A stretch of DNA of 64,000 nucleotides from contig CAYRFQ010000007.1 in the NCBI GenBank assembly GCA_964423615.1, forward strand, positions 1-64,000. The letters run 5' to 3'. The position numbers and the translations under genes were made by a program. The notes under the pieces are model-generated. The model was not told the origin of the DNA. It did not search any database and saw only the letters and a program-made list of their open reading frames with translations. This DNA is from CAYRFQ01 sp964423615. GTDB lineage: Bacteria; Planctomycetota; Planctomycetia; Gemmatales; Gemmataceae. This document shows, one piece after another, positions 8,483-17,773 of the stretch. How positions within the stretch are numbered: position 1 is the first letter of the stretch; each line of letters starts with the position of its first letter.

Positions 8483-9916
8483 CTAGATTTTGACCGTGTC
8501 GGCGTCGTACTGGAAAGCCCTTGCGCGGAATAAGAAGTCGACGATGTTCCCTTCGTGGGGCTGTAACCAATTCAGTTTGATCGTCGGGATTGGACCAATA
8601 TTCAACCGGTCGATATGGGTAGCATCGGCCAAAGAACGTTGGAGTTTTTGGTCTTCAGTAATCGCCGAACAAACCAATGTTGGTCCGATGGAAGACAGCA
8701 TCTTTTCCTGCGGACACTCGACCACGCTTACGAAGGGAAACATGTATTCCTTCGACGCAACATTTCGTTCGGGCGAGTCGGCATGGACGACAGTAGGTCG
8801 GAGATACGCACAACGCTCTTTCTCGACCAGGCGTGAACCATACTTGGCAGTCATGTCCGTGACCCCGGATTCTTCTAGGGCTTTTTCAAGGTCTTCATTA
8901 ACTGCGATAGCCATGGGTTTGACTGTGAAAGCCGCGATGTCGGATTTAGGGTCCTGGGGGGGTAGCGGTTCGACGGGACCAATTCGCTCTGCAATGGCTT
9001 GGGCGATTTCTTTGGTGTGTCGCGAGGCCCAGACACCCGAGCAGTTGATGCAACCACGGCCGCTGTTCTTGAAGATGCTATCGACCATGATGTCAATGTA
9101 TTTCTCCCATTCGTCGACCTTGTCGTCGCCAAGCAGGATTTTGCTGAAACCGGGACCGTGGGCTTGCACTTTTGGATTGCCTTTGTAACGTTCGACGGTA
9201 GCAGTACCACCGAAGATTAGACTACGCGGGCAATGCTCCAGAACAGCCGCGCCGATGTCGCCGCCACCAGGATAGATCGCGATGGCTTCCTTGGGAATAC
9301 CAGCCTCGTAGAACGCCGATGTCATGCGGTAAGGGGTCCACGGTTCCTGGGGTCCTGGCTTGAGAACCAGACCTACCTGCATCGGAATGATCGGAAGCCA
9401 AAGAGTGTGCACGCCGGGTGAGTTACTTGGCAGAACCATACCAAGAACTCCAGATTGGGCTTGGAAACTGATGGGGACGCTGTGTCGTTCGACCCCATAA
9501 CCCTTACTAAGTACGTCCAAGTCTAAACCACGTGTCAAACACTCCAGGATGTTGTCCATCTCGTTCAGGACAAACTCATTTTTCTCCATGTTGAAGCGAC
9601 ACATGTGTTCGGGCAACCCAGTGGTCGCCGATTGCATGCGTACGAATTCATCGGGCGATTGTGTTCCATCGCCGAGGGGAAGCGTTGCACTGGTGTAAAG
9701 CTTGGCTGCCTTCTTGACCATCGAAAGCAATTCCTTGATGGGAATTTCTCTCAATACTTCTCTCGCCCGGTGGGCTTTTTTCAGGTCTCGACCAACAATC
9801 CCAGGGCTAGCTTGGCCCACTTCAGCGAGAACTTCTCCGGTGTCGAAATGAACAACTTTGTCGACTTCGAGACTTTCGTAGGGTTGGCCCCAACGAATCA
9901 CTGGTATCTTGATCAT
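8483..9916 (-). CDS. Aldehyde-dehydrogenase-superfamily acyl reductase, LuxC-like
   Basis: A 477-residue cytoplasmic protein of the ALDH fold. Key motifs: the nucleotide-binding region VLGMVLPSNSPGVHTLW and LVLKPGPQEPW, the FGGTATVERY segment, and the catalytic-Cys region GRGCINCSG (Cys at about residues 289 and 292). The pattern resembles fatty acyl-CoA reductases of the LuxC group more than ordinary ALDHs. It likely reduces an activated acyl group to an aldehyde with NAD(P)H. Start: ATG 9916 preceded by AAGGA eight bases upstream; an in-frame extension to 9961 has no such site. The LuxE-like ligase gene ends 126 bases upstream on the same strand, so the two are probably one operon. The substrate is unknown. 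Confidence 0.8.
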   Translation of the reverse strand: MIKIPVIRWGQPYESLEVDKVVHFDTGEVLAEVGQASPGIVGRDLKKAHRAREVLREIPIKELLSMVKKAAKLYTSATLPLGDGTQSPDEFVRMQSATTGLPEHMCRFNMEKNEFVLNEMDNILECLTRGLDLDVLSKGYGVERHSVPISFQAQSGVLGMVLPSNSPGVHTLWLPIIPMQVGLVLKPGPQEPWTPYRMTSAFYEAGIPKEAIAIYPGGGDIGAAVLEHCPRSLIFGGTATVERYKGNPKVQAHGPGFSKILLGDDKVDEWEKYIDIMVDSIFKNSGRGCINCSGVWASRHTKEIAQAIAERIGPVEPLPPQDPKSDIAAFTVKPMAIAVNEDLEKALEESGVTDMTAKYGSRLVEKERCAYLRPTVVHADSPERNVASKEYMFPFVSVVECPQEKMLSSIGPTLVCSAITEDQKLQRSLADATHIDRLNIGPIPTIKLNWLQPHEGNIVDFLFRARAFQYDADTVKI

Positions 9917-10042
9917 GAGTGATTTCCTTGAACGAAGGATGATTGGTTTGGTGGTATCCAATTGGTGAAAAGTTACAACGGAAGCTCTCGAATAGAGAAA
10001 GTCGTCCTGAATGACTCCTCCTCTTCACAGTTCACCTTGTAC

Positions 10043-11122
10043 TTAGTAAACCCCGACTGTTGTAGCTTTGGCAATTCCGTGGAAGGGTCTCACACCGCTG
10101 ATTCCATCCCAGGGGTACTTCTGCGAAGGTTCTTCACGTTCCCCTTCGTCGCGTTCGAGGAAACCAGGGATAAAGAATTCTTTGGTAAGCGTAGTCAGTC
10201 GGGCACGGCCTGTTTCACCATAGCCAACGACTTTGTCGTGGTCGTCGAAATCGACAACTTCCACAACCGCGCGTGGTTCGGGTGGATAATACGCGATCTT
10301 GTAATTGTCCTCTTTGGTTGGCATTTCTGAGCAGGCCAGGCCCATCAAAGTATTGCCGTAGGTGGGGGCAATGTAGACTTCCGGACTGAGGACTTCCTCG
10401 ATGGTTTGACGTATCCATTGGGAATTCATCTCTGTGCCACCACAGAAGACGCCCGTGATTCCCATCTCGGCGATGCTCTTGCCTTCGTCCTGAAGACGTT
10501 GATCGAGGGCGTCAAGCAGTTTGGGAGTACTGAACATGCACTTGATTTCGTGATTCGCCGTCAAGATGGTCATGGCTTGGTCGATGACATGATCTTGGTA
10601 GGCCTTGAGGTGCTCGGTCCAACCTTTCTTGAGCAGTTTGACGACCCAGCGCGGGTCCAAGTCCAAACAGAAGCAGATGCCGCCTCGATGTTGGGCTAAG
10701 TGCTCGACGGCCAAACGCAAACGTCTGGGACCCGATGGGCCGAGCATCAACCAGTTCGAGCCTCGCGGGAAAAATTTCTCAGGGATCGTGTCGCTGAACA
10801 TTTCGTAGTCGATCCGAAAGTCTTCCCAAACTACGCGGCTTTTCGGCACTCCGGTCGTTCCGCCAGTTTCGAAAACATACAGGGGTTTGTCAGAGTAGGC
10901 TTTCGGTACCCACCGACGCACTGGCCCACCACGCAGGTCTTCGTCGTTGAACAAACCGAATTTTCGTAAATCCTGGAAGCACTTTATGTCCTTGCGAGGA
11001 TCAAAGTCGAGCGTCTTAGCTTTTTCGATCCAAAAGGGTGTTCCGGTCTCTGGATTGAAATGCCATTCGACAATCTCACGGACGTGAGCATCCAGTTTGT
11101 CTTTCGCCTCTTGGGGTGTCAT
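10043..11122 (-). CDS. Adenylate-forming acyl ligase, PaaK/LuxE-like
   Basis: A 359-residue member of the phenylacetate-CoA-ligase/LuxE branch of adenylating enzymes. The phosphate-binding motif is ETGGTTGVPKS (about residues 86-96), followed by GSNWLMLGPSGPRR, a GVFCGGTEM segment and the PTYGNTLMG adenine-binding region; GRARLTTLTKEFFIPG resembles the hinge. It is shorter than PaaK (about 430-440 residues), consistent with loss of most of the C-terminal lid as in LuxE-type acyl-protein synthetases. It would activate a carboxylic acid as acyl-AMP and perhaps hold it as a thioester for the reductase encoded next. Start ATG 11122 has AAAGGG about ten bases upstream. Pairing with a LuxC-like reductase is the main clue to function. 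Confidence 0.78.
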   Translation of the reverse strand: MTPQEAKDKLDAHVREIVEWHFNPETGTPFWIEKAKTLDFDPRKDIKCFQDLRKFGLFNDEDLRGGPVRRWVPKAYSDKPLYVFETGGTTGVPKSRVVWEDFRIDYEMFSDTIPEKFFPRGSNWLMLGPSGPRRLRLAVEHLAQHRGGICFCLDLDPRWVVKLLKKGWTEHLKAYQDHVIDQAMTILTANHEIKCMFSTPKLLDALDQRLQDEGKSIAEMGITGVFCGGTEMNSQWIRQTIEEVLSPEVYIAPTYGNTLMGLACSEMPTKEDNYKIAYYPPEPRAVVEVVDFDDHDKVVGYGETGRARLTTLTKEFFIPGFLERDEGEREEPSQKYPWDGISGVRPFHGIAKATTVGVY

Positions 11123-11509
11123 GGACCAGACCCTTTCTGCTTTTCTGAAGGTGATGTTATTTGAAAATGGTCAACATTGGGTTTGACACTAACAACTCGC
11201 GCGTTGACTCAAAAACGTGTGTCGCCAGGACGACAGAAATACCCAGTCATCAGTGTAGACTGTAGGAACTGACGGCAGGATTCATTCTTCAAGGTCTCAG
11301 CATGCTCTAGAGCTATTCAATCAATTCGGATTGCTTTATTTTCTTTTATTATGGCGACAGGGAGCGGAAGAAATCCACTGCCTTCCAACAATTCTCAAAA
11401 AGAACTCAGGTCCAGGGAAGCGACTTGAACGTTTGCTCGATTTCACAACGATCGATTTTGGGCCCATCAGAAACTGGTTTCGAACTCTCCTCGGCTGCGA
11501 TGGCTTCGT
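11123..11509. other. Intergenic region, 387 bases
   Basis: Upstream region of the LuxE-like gene and downstream region of the WD40 gene, both read on the minus strand. It should contain the promoter of the reductase pair, but no convincing promoter, terminator or small gene was identified. Confidence 0.5.
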
Positions 11510-13084
11510 TTACTGTTGTTTTCGATTTTCCAGCCGTGTGAGTGCGCATTGCGCCATCTTTTGCGACAGCAAACTCAACGGCGTTTGAGCCATTTCTTGT
11601 AGGATTGCTCGGGCTTTTTTAGTGCCGATGGCCTCTAACACGGCAGTAGCTCGAAGCTGTTGCAGGACTTCAGGAGGTAGCCCTTTGAGTTTGGGTAAAA
11701 TTCGCTCGATCCGCAGTCTGGTTTCCAAAGGTATATTTTTCTGGATGTGGGTGCGTAACGTCTTCTCTACCGTCGATCCCAAATAAACGAGCTTTTTCTC
11801 TGCGCGAGTCCGAGTTCGAAAACTTTTGCTGTCCAAGTCCCGGATCAATTGCTCAATGACTTCTGGAGAACTGTCGGTTTTCTTCAACCGATTTTGAATC
11901 AGAGCAACTGCTTGGGTGGGAAGATGACCAAGTTTCGTCACAGCTCGGTAGCCCGCCTTGGGGTCTCGTGAAGACAATACAATCCAAAGTCGGTTGAGTT
12001 CTTTGGGCGGAACGGATTGTGTTTGTGGTTTTGGCTTGGAAAGTTGCCAAACGTAAGTTGTGTCGTTGGTATCTGCCGAAGCCAAACGTTTTCCGTCAGG
12101 TGAGAATGCCAAGGAAGTGACCCAGGTCTCGTGTCCGGTAAAAACGTTAAGGATTTTCCTTGTGGCCAAGTCGACGACCCGTATGTTGTCATCCTCGCCG
12201 TAATACGCAAAGCACCTCCCGTCTGGGGAGAATGCCGCCTCAGGCCACCGCAGGGCACTGGCTCGTTGGGTGTCGAACTCGGCTAACAATTGACCAGAGA
12301 CTATCTCGTAGACTGCTAGCTTGAGATCTGGTGTCGCTAGACACAATAAACGGTCATCTGGGGAAACTACACATGGCCACGGGTGTAAAACTTGTTTGAG
12401 GTCTTGCAAGACAACCGTTGACCACAGAGTTCCCGATTTTGTGTCCCAAGTGCGAACTTTCAAACCCATGCCTGTCCGTCGGCCCAGAACAAAATATTGC
12501 ATGGTGACGATGGACTGACCGGTCGGGGAAAAACGTAGTTGAGCCTCACCATATTGGGTTCGCCAAGAAAAAAGTGCACGCTCTTTGGGGAGCTGCCATT
12601 TGTGCAAAAGGTTGCTCGTTTTTGTTTCCAGCAGATGAACCGTGAAATCTTTGACGAAGGCAACAGTACTGCCGTCAATTGCTAGGTGACAAGGGTGCCG
12701 TTCAGTCTTTCGTTTGAACGTTTCCAGTCGTTTTCCTGTTTGAGTTTGCCAGACCTCAAGGGTTCCATCGGTGTTGTAGGTCCCAATAAAATGGCCGTGG
12801 GTCGATGATCCTCCGAGATTTGTGTCGTCGAAGACGGCGGGGAGTTCTCGGAGCCTTTTTCCTGTGAAGGCATCGCAGATGACCAATCTTTCGCTCCCGG
12901 TAAGAATTTGTTTACCGTTTTCGGAGAATGTCACGATGTAGCCACCAGGTGGCTTCGTCTCGTTGCCTGGACCAATACGAAGGATGGCTCCCTTGGGGAG
13001 TGGCGTTTGGGCGGCGGCGTTGTCCGCCAAGCCGACGCAACAGAGGAACCAAATCGCAATGAAACTCAACTTCGCATGTGACAT
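11510..13084 (-). CDS. Secreted WD40-repeat protein with C-terminal helical domain
   Basis: A 524-residue protein starting at ATG 13084 (a 12-codon extension is less likely because the signal peptide MSHAKLSFIAIWFLCC starts here). After the signal sequence (cleavage near AAAQ) come about six to seven beta-propeller repeats, clearest at LAFSPDGKRLASADTNDTTY and FSPDGRCFAYYGEDDNIRVV, filling residues about 35-350. The remaining 170 residues are helical with HEAT-like character (DLDSKSFRTRTRAEKKL). WD40 plus this helical tail is a frequent planctomycete architecture, presumably an exported protein-interaction platform. No catalytic motif. It is monocistronic as far as can be seen. Confidence 0.85.
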   Translation of the reverse strand: MSHAKLSFIAIWFLCCVGLADNAAAQTPLPKGAILRIGPGNETKPPGGYIVTFSENGKQILTGSERLVICDAFTGKRLRELPAVFDDTNLGGSSTHGHFIGTYNTDGTLEVWQTQTGKRLETFKRKTERHPCHLAIDGSTVAFVKDFTVHLLETKTSNLLHKWQLPKERALFSWRTQYGEAQLRFSPTGQSIVTMQYFVLGRRTGMGLKVRTWDTKSGTLWSTVVLQDLKQVLHPWPCVVSPDDRLLCLATPDLKLAVYEIVSGQLLAEFDTQRASALRWPEAAFSPDGRCFAYYGEDDNIRVVDLATRKILNVFTGHETWVTSLAFSPDGKRLASADTNDTTYVWQLSKPKPQTQSVPPKELNRLWIVLSSRDPKAGYRAVTKLGHLPTQAVALIQNRLKKTDSSPEVIEQLIRDLDSKSFRTRTRAEKKLVYLGSTVEKTLRTHIQKNIPLETRLRIERILPKLKGLPPEVLQQLRATAVLEAIGTKKARAILQEMAQTPLSLLSQKMAQCALTRLENRKQQ

Positions 13085-13738
13085 GGTGAAAAACCTGTAG
13101 ATGCAAAACAGAGGGGACACTTATTCAGACGTTTCGGGAGGCATTCGAAGTCAGCCGACGTGACACGTTGGGTAACTTCGCTGGCTAGATCAACAAGAAA
13201 TTGTCACAGCATCCGCAAGGCCTCCTTCGTTCCAGTGTACTCCAACACCGCAACGGCTCGCAAATATTGGAGTGCTTTAAGTCTACGGCTTTGCGAAATC
13301 GTCAAACTTTTCTTGACTGCCAATCCGTGTTCCTACGAGCAAGGCTGTGATTACCGTTCCATTCATAGACACTCCTGCTGTGTAAGGTTTCTGGACCAAA
13401 GTCATCGTGTCTGTTGTGTTATTTTCAAGCGATTCAGATTTCCGTGGACTAAATGGTGTCTGAAGAAAGAACACCGTTGGAGGAACCCAAGTCCTAGTCT
13501 TGCGAATAAGGATCGGGATACCTAGGCCACACCCAAGAGCGTCGACACGCCGCAGATACAAACCCCAGGTCCATTGGGCGTGGATGGTCGCGCTTTTCCA
13601 TCTTCGGGAATTGTTCCACGATTCATTGCGCGGTAATTTGAAAGGGCACTGATTTTTGGAACTCGGCCCCCGAACGCGTCACGACGCGAACCCGCCTTGA
13701 TCGTCTTACTTTCGTAAAAAAGAACGTAGGAGAATACT
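13085..13738. other. Intergenic region, 654 bases
   Basis: Divergent gap between the WD40 gene and the giant cytochrome gene. Open frames on both strands here (up to about 120 codons) lack coding character, ribosome sites and family resemblance. AGGAG at about 13729-13733 serves the TTG start of the downstream gene. Otherwise nothing recognisable. Confidence 0.5.
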
Positions 13739-16700
13739 TTGTCAAAAATTGTACTCGGACTCTTCGGGAGTCTGCTGTTGCTATCCCCTGCCCTCGTATC
13801 CACTGCAAAAGCCGTGGAAACCAAGTCTCGAACGTTGGAAAGCCAGCTCGCCGAGGAAGGCATATCAGCCCTGGCGAAGGCCGCAATAGAAAACGGCGAT
13901 CCAACTCGAGGAGCGATCGTCTATTTCAAACACGAAATGGCCTGCACACGGTGCCATCAACCCGGAATGGAGACTGTTCCGCTCGGACCCAATCTGACGG
14001 AGCTAGGCAAGGACACCAAAACAAGCTACGTCGTAGAATCGTTGTTGCAGCCTTCGAAAGTCATCAAGAAAGGTTTTGAGACCCAGAAGGTACTGACAAA
14101 GAAAGGCACTGTCGTTTCTGGGTTACTGGTCAAGGAAACACCGAAGTCGGTTGTGTTACGAGATGCTAACGGCCAAGCGGTGACCATCGCAGCGTCCGAC
14201 GTCCTGAAGCGCGTCCAGGACACCACTTCGCTGATGCCCCAAGGGCTCGTCAACCAACTGGCCAGTCGCCAGGAATTTTTGGACCTTGTGCGGTATCTGA
14301 TGGAAATTGCTAGGGGTGGAAAACTTCGAGCCGAGGAGTTGCGGCCATTGGCCTCCTTCGTTTCCCAGGCTCCGCTGCCGGATTACGAAATGAAACTCGA
14401 CCACGCGGGGCTCATCCGCGACCTGAATCGCAAAAGCTTTGAACGTGGCAAGGTGATCTATGAACAAGTCTGTGCTAGCTGCCACGGCACCAAGGACAAA
14501 GTAGGGAGCATGCCTGCGGCGTTGCGGTTTGCCAGTGGGCAATTCAAGAACGGCGGTGACCCCTACACGATGTATCAAACGGTCACGCGTGGATATGGTC
14601 TGATGGTGGCTCAGCGTTGGTTGGTACCCAAGCAGAAGTATGATGTGATTCACTACATACGCGAAGCCTTCGTGAAACCACATAATCCCGACCAGTACAA
14701 AGCCGTCACAGGAGAGTATCTCGCATCACTACCCAAAGGAAACACTCGCGGACCAGAACCGAGGAACTTGCAACCCTGGGTCAACATGAATTATGGTCGG
14801 CACCTCACAGCGACCTATCAAATCGGCGATCAACCAAACTTCGCGTACAAAGGGATTGCGGTTCGGTTGGACGGTGGTCCCGGTGGTGTGTCGCGTGGTC
14901 GGTCGTGGATGATCTTTGATCATGACACAATGCGGATGGCGGCTGCCTGGACGGGAGAGGGGTTCATCGACTGGCGTTGTATTCACTTCAATGGGCAACA
15001 CGCTATCCATCCCAAGACCGTTGGTTCATTGCATTTTTCCAATCCACCCCAGCCAGGATGGGCAAACCCGAAGGATAACGGTTTCGAAGATGTGAGACTT
15101 GTGGGACGAGATGGACGACGATATGGACCCCTCCCCCGCCAATGGGCGCATTACAAAGGCCTCTACCATTTTGGGGATAAGGTAATCGTCTCCTACACGG
15201 TGGACAAAACCAAGGTGTTGGAGATGCCAGGGAAGATAGGCACGAAGGGTAACCCAGTATTCACAAGAACGTTTGAAGTTGGGCCAAGACAACGTGACTT
15301 GGTTGTGCATGTCGCCACGTCGCCAAAGTCGTCGACAATTGGGAAAGTCACGGCCCAACGACCGGATGATTCAACAACTCATGGTGTTGTTCTGGGGAAA
15401 GCGGCTAAGCGGGAACGACTCGACCCGAAGGTTCCGATCCGCTTTGACGGGGGAACACAACTGGTTGTCGCCAAGCCCCAAGCGTTCGACATGCACGACA
15501 AAGATTACACCATTTTCGCCAAGATCAAAACGCGAAAAGGTGGAACGATCTTTTCCAAAGCACCGGCGAAAGGTAAATGGGTTCCTTCAGCGAAAACGTT
15601 CTTTGTTCGTGGCGGACGACTCACTTTTGATGTGGGTTGGGTCGGTGCTGTGAGTTCGAAAAAGCGCGTGGCGGATAATCGATGGCATGACGTTGCGATG
15701 ACTTATCGCGCCAAGGACGGAACGGTTGAGTTGTATGTCGATGGCAAGAAAGATCAAACTGGCCGACTCCGACCAGAGAAACGAACGAAGAGGCATGTAG
15801 TCCGGATCGGCTTTACCACTCGGGATTTTCCTCGTGGGCAAACCTACTTTGATGGAAACATCCAAGCGGTTCAGTTTTATCAACGGGCACTGTCGGAAGC
15901 CTCGATCCGAGAACTTACCGCCGAAAAACAGGTGAAGGAAGGATTGGTTAGCTCTTGGGCATTCGAAGAGCAAAGTGGGGACTCCGTGAGGGATGCAAGT
16001 GGAAACAAACATCATGCCCAAGTTGTGAGGGGCCAACAAGATACTGATCCAACCGGATTGATCTTGGCAGGTACCTCGAGTTCGTTGGCCAACCCCAACT
16101 GGTCAACAGATAAGAAAGGGCGGCTATTGTTGACGCTTCCAGAAGGAAAAGAGAGCTTGCGGTTCACACTGTGGTTTACCCGCGTATCGGACCGAGAGGC
16201 TGCGAAGGCAACACTGGCTTCACTTCCGCCGCAAGGAGCGATGGCCCTTACGCCATTGACAAAAGGAGGGCCAAAACATTGGCAGACTGTTTTGAAGACA
16301 AAGGCTACTCTCGGAAAATCCGAGGGACCTTTTGCTGTGGATGTTCTCGAACGCCCGGCGAATAATCCTTGGGCTTGTCGCGTTCGATTGAGCGGCTTGG
16401 ATTTCTATCCAGACGGCAAACGCGCAGCGGTGTGTACGTGGGATGGTGATGTCTGGTTGGTCACGGGAGTCGATCATCCCGAGAATGGACTTACGTGGCA
16501 GCGGATCGCTTCGGGGATGTTCCAACCGCTGGGACTGAAGATCGTTGATGGAAAGATCTACGTTTGCTGCCGAGATCAAATCGTCATCCTTCATGACCTC
16601 AATGGGGACGGGGAAACGGACTTCTATGAAAACTTCAATAACGACCATCAAGTCACCGACCACTTCCATGAGTTTGCGATGGGTCTGCAAATCGACCAGG

Positions 16701-17653
16701 AAGGGAATTTTTATTACGCCCGTGGCGCCCGACATGCTTTGAAGGCGGTGGTCCCGCACCACGGAACGCTCATCAAAGTCAGCAAAGATGGTTCCAAGAC
16801 GAGTATAGTGGCACGAGGTTTCCGAGCCCCGAACGGTGTGTGTTTGAATCCGGATGGGAGCTTTTTTGTTACCGACCAAGAGGGACATTGGACGCCGAAA
16901 AACCGGATCAACTGGGTTGTTGGAAAAGGTGGGTTCTTCGGCAATACGTATGGGTATCACAACGAGGAAGACACATCAGACGAAGCCATGGAACAACCAC
17001 TTTGTTGGTTGGATCAAGTGGCGGACCGTTCGCCAGCTCAACTGATGTGGATTCGCAGCAAAAAGTGGGGTCCGCTCAACGGCTCGCTCCTGAATCTTTC
17101 CTACGGATACGGCCAGGCCTTTTTGGTTCCGCATGAGCGAATCAGAACCGGAATGCAAGGTGGGGTGTGTCCACTTCCGATACCTCGATTTCCGACAGGT
17201 GTGATGCGTGCTCGTTTTCATCCGAAGAATCAAGAACTCTATATGTGCGGGATGTTCGCGTGGGCCGGAAACCAGCAACAGCCCGGTGGGCTCTATCGCC
17301 TTCGCTATACTGGCGAACCCGTCTATCTTCCCCTGGAGTTGAAGGCAAAGAAAACCGGTCTTGAGATCACGTTTAGTGGCAAACTCGATCGAGACTTTGT
17401 TGCCACGACCGGGAATTATACCATCAAAACATGGCACATCCGCCGTGCAGCGAGCTACGGGTCTCCTCGGTTGAATCAACAGTTCTTGAAAGTTAAGTCG
17501 GCCAAACTACTCAAGGATGGAAAGACCGTATTCCTAGAAATCCCAACGATCGAACCGACAAGATGTATGGAAATCAGGTATGTACTGAAAGGTACTGATG
17601 GGAGGATCGTGAAGAATAGAATTCAAAACACGATTCATGAACTCCAGGAATGA
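13739..17653 (+). CDS. Giant secreted dihaem cytochrome c with LamG-like and sorbosone-dehydrogenase-like regions
   Basis: A 1304-residue exported protein. After a signal peptide (residues 1-25) come a first haem site CTRCH near residue 63 in a planctomycete-type haem-binding domain, a second CASCH near residue 247 in a cytochrome c domain, then beta-rich segments, a LamG/concanavalin-like region (about 560-740, with RWHDVAMTYRAKDGTVELYVDGK) and a beta-propeller resembling glucose/sorbosone dehydrogenases (about 870-1200: NGVCLNPDGSFFVTDQEGHW). It probably oxidises or binds carbohydrate and passes electrons through the haems, in the periplasm or outside. The substrate is unknown. Start is TTG 13739, supported by AGGAG eight bases upstream. 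A terminator follows the stop directly. Confidence 0.88.
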   Translation: MSKIVLGLFGSLLLLSPALVSTAKAVETKSRTLESQLAEEGISALAKAAIENGDPTRGAIVYFKHEMACTRCHQPGMETVPLGPNLTELGKDTKTSYVVESLLQPSKVIKKGFETQKVLTKKGTVVSGLLVKETPKSVVLRDANGQAVTIAASDVLKRVQDTTSLMPQGLVNQLASRQEFLDLVRYLMEIARGGKLRAEELRPLASFVSQAPLPDYEMKLDHAGLIRDLNRKSFERGKVIYEQVCASCHGTKDKVGSMPAALRFASGQFKNGGDPYTMYQTVTRGYGLMVAQRWLVPKQKYDVIHYIREAFVKPHNPDQYKAVTGEYLASLPKGNTRGPEPRNLQPWVNMNYGRHLTATYQIGDQPNFAYKGIAVRLDGGPGGVSRGRSWMIFDHDTMRMAAAWTGEGFIDWRCIHFNGQHAIHPKTVGSLHFSNPPQPGWANPKDNGFEDVRLVGRDGRRYGPLPRQWAHYKGLYHFGDKVIVSYTVDKTKVLEMPGKIGTKGNPVFTRTFEVGPRQRDLVVHVATSPKSSTIGKVTAQRPDDSTTHGVVLGKAAKRERLDPKVPIRFDGGTQLVVAKPQAFDMHDKDYTIFAKIKTRKGGTIFSKAPAKGKWVPSAKTFFVRGGRLTFDVGWVGAVSSKKRVADNRWHDVAMTYRAKDGTVELYVDGKKDQTGRLRPEKRTKRHVVRIGFTTRDFPRGQTYFDGNIQAVQFYQRALSEASIRELTAEKQVKEGLVSSWAFEEQSGDSVRDASGNKHHAQVVRGQQDTDPTGLILAGTSSSLANPNWSTDKKGRLLLTLPEGKESLRFTLWFTRVSDREAAKATLASLPPQGAMALTPLTKGGPKHWQTVLKTKATLGKSEGPFAVDVLERPANNPWACRVRLSGLDFYPDGKRAAVCTWDGDVWLVTGVDHPENGLTWQRIASGMFQPLGLKIVDGKIYVCCRDQIVILHDLNGDGETDFYENFNNDHQVTDHFHEFAMGLQIDQEGNFYYARGARHALKAVVPHHGTLIKVSKDGSKTSIVARGFRAPNGVCLNPDGSFFVTDQEGHWTPKNRINWVVGKGGFFGNTYGYHNEEDTSDEAMEQPLCWLDQVADRSPAQLMWIRSKKWGPLNGSLLNLSYGYGQAFLVPHERIRTGMQGGVCPLPIPRFPTGVMRARFHPKNQELYMCGMFAWAGNQQQPGGLYRLRYTGEPVYLPLELKAKKTGLEITFSGKLDRDFVATTGNYTIKTWHIRRAASYGSPRLNQQFLKVKSAKLLKDGKTVFLEIPTIEPTRCMEIRYVLKGTDGRIVKNRIQNTIHELQE

Positions 17654-17697
17654 TCGAGTTTGACACGGAAATTGGAGCGTTGAGTTATTGTTCTATG

Positions 17698-17724
17698 GAA
17701 GGGTGGGCTCAAGCCCACCTTTTG
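17698..17724 (+). terminator. Rho-independent terminator after the giant cytochrome gene
   Basis: GGTGGGCT (17702-17709) pairs with AGCCCACC (17712-17719), followed by TTTTG. With the flanking A residues it can also act in the opposite direction, for the minus-strand gene ending at 17774. Confidence 0.75.
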
Positions 17725-17773
17725 CCTTGTTCAGATGCACTACCCAAGCCAGCCTGGGTAAGAGCCAAGAGCT

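Noticed and set aside
13160..13525. Open frame of 121 codons in the gap before the giant cytochrome gene
   Set aside because: Composition (many Arg, Ser, Cys) and lack of a ribosome site point to chance.
16220..16960. Open frame of 246 codons on the minus strand
   Set aside because: Lies inside the giant cytochrome gene, which has clear domains throughout; the antisense product is not protein-like.
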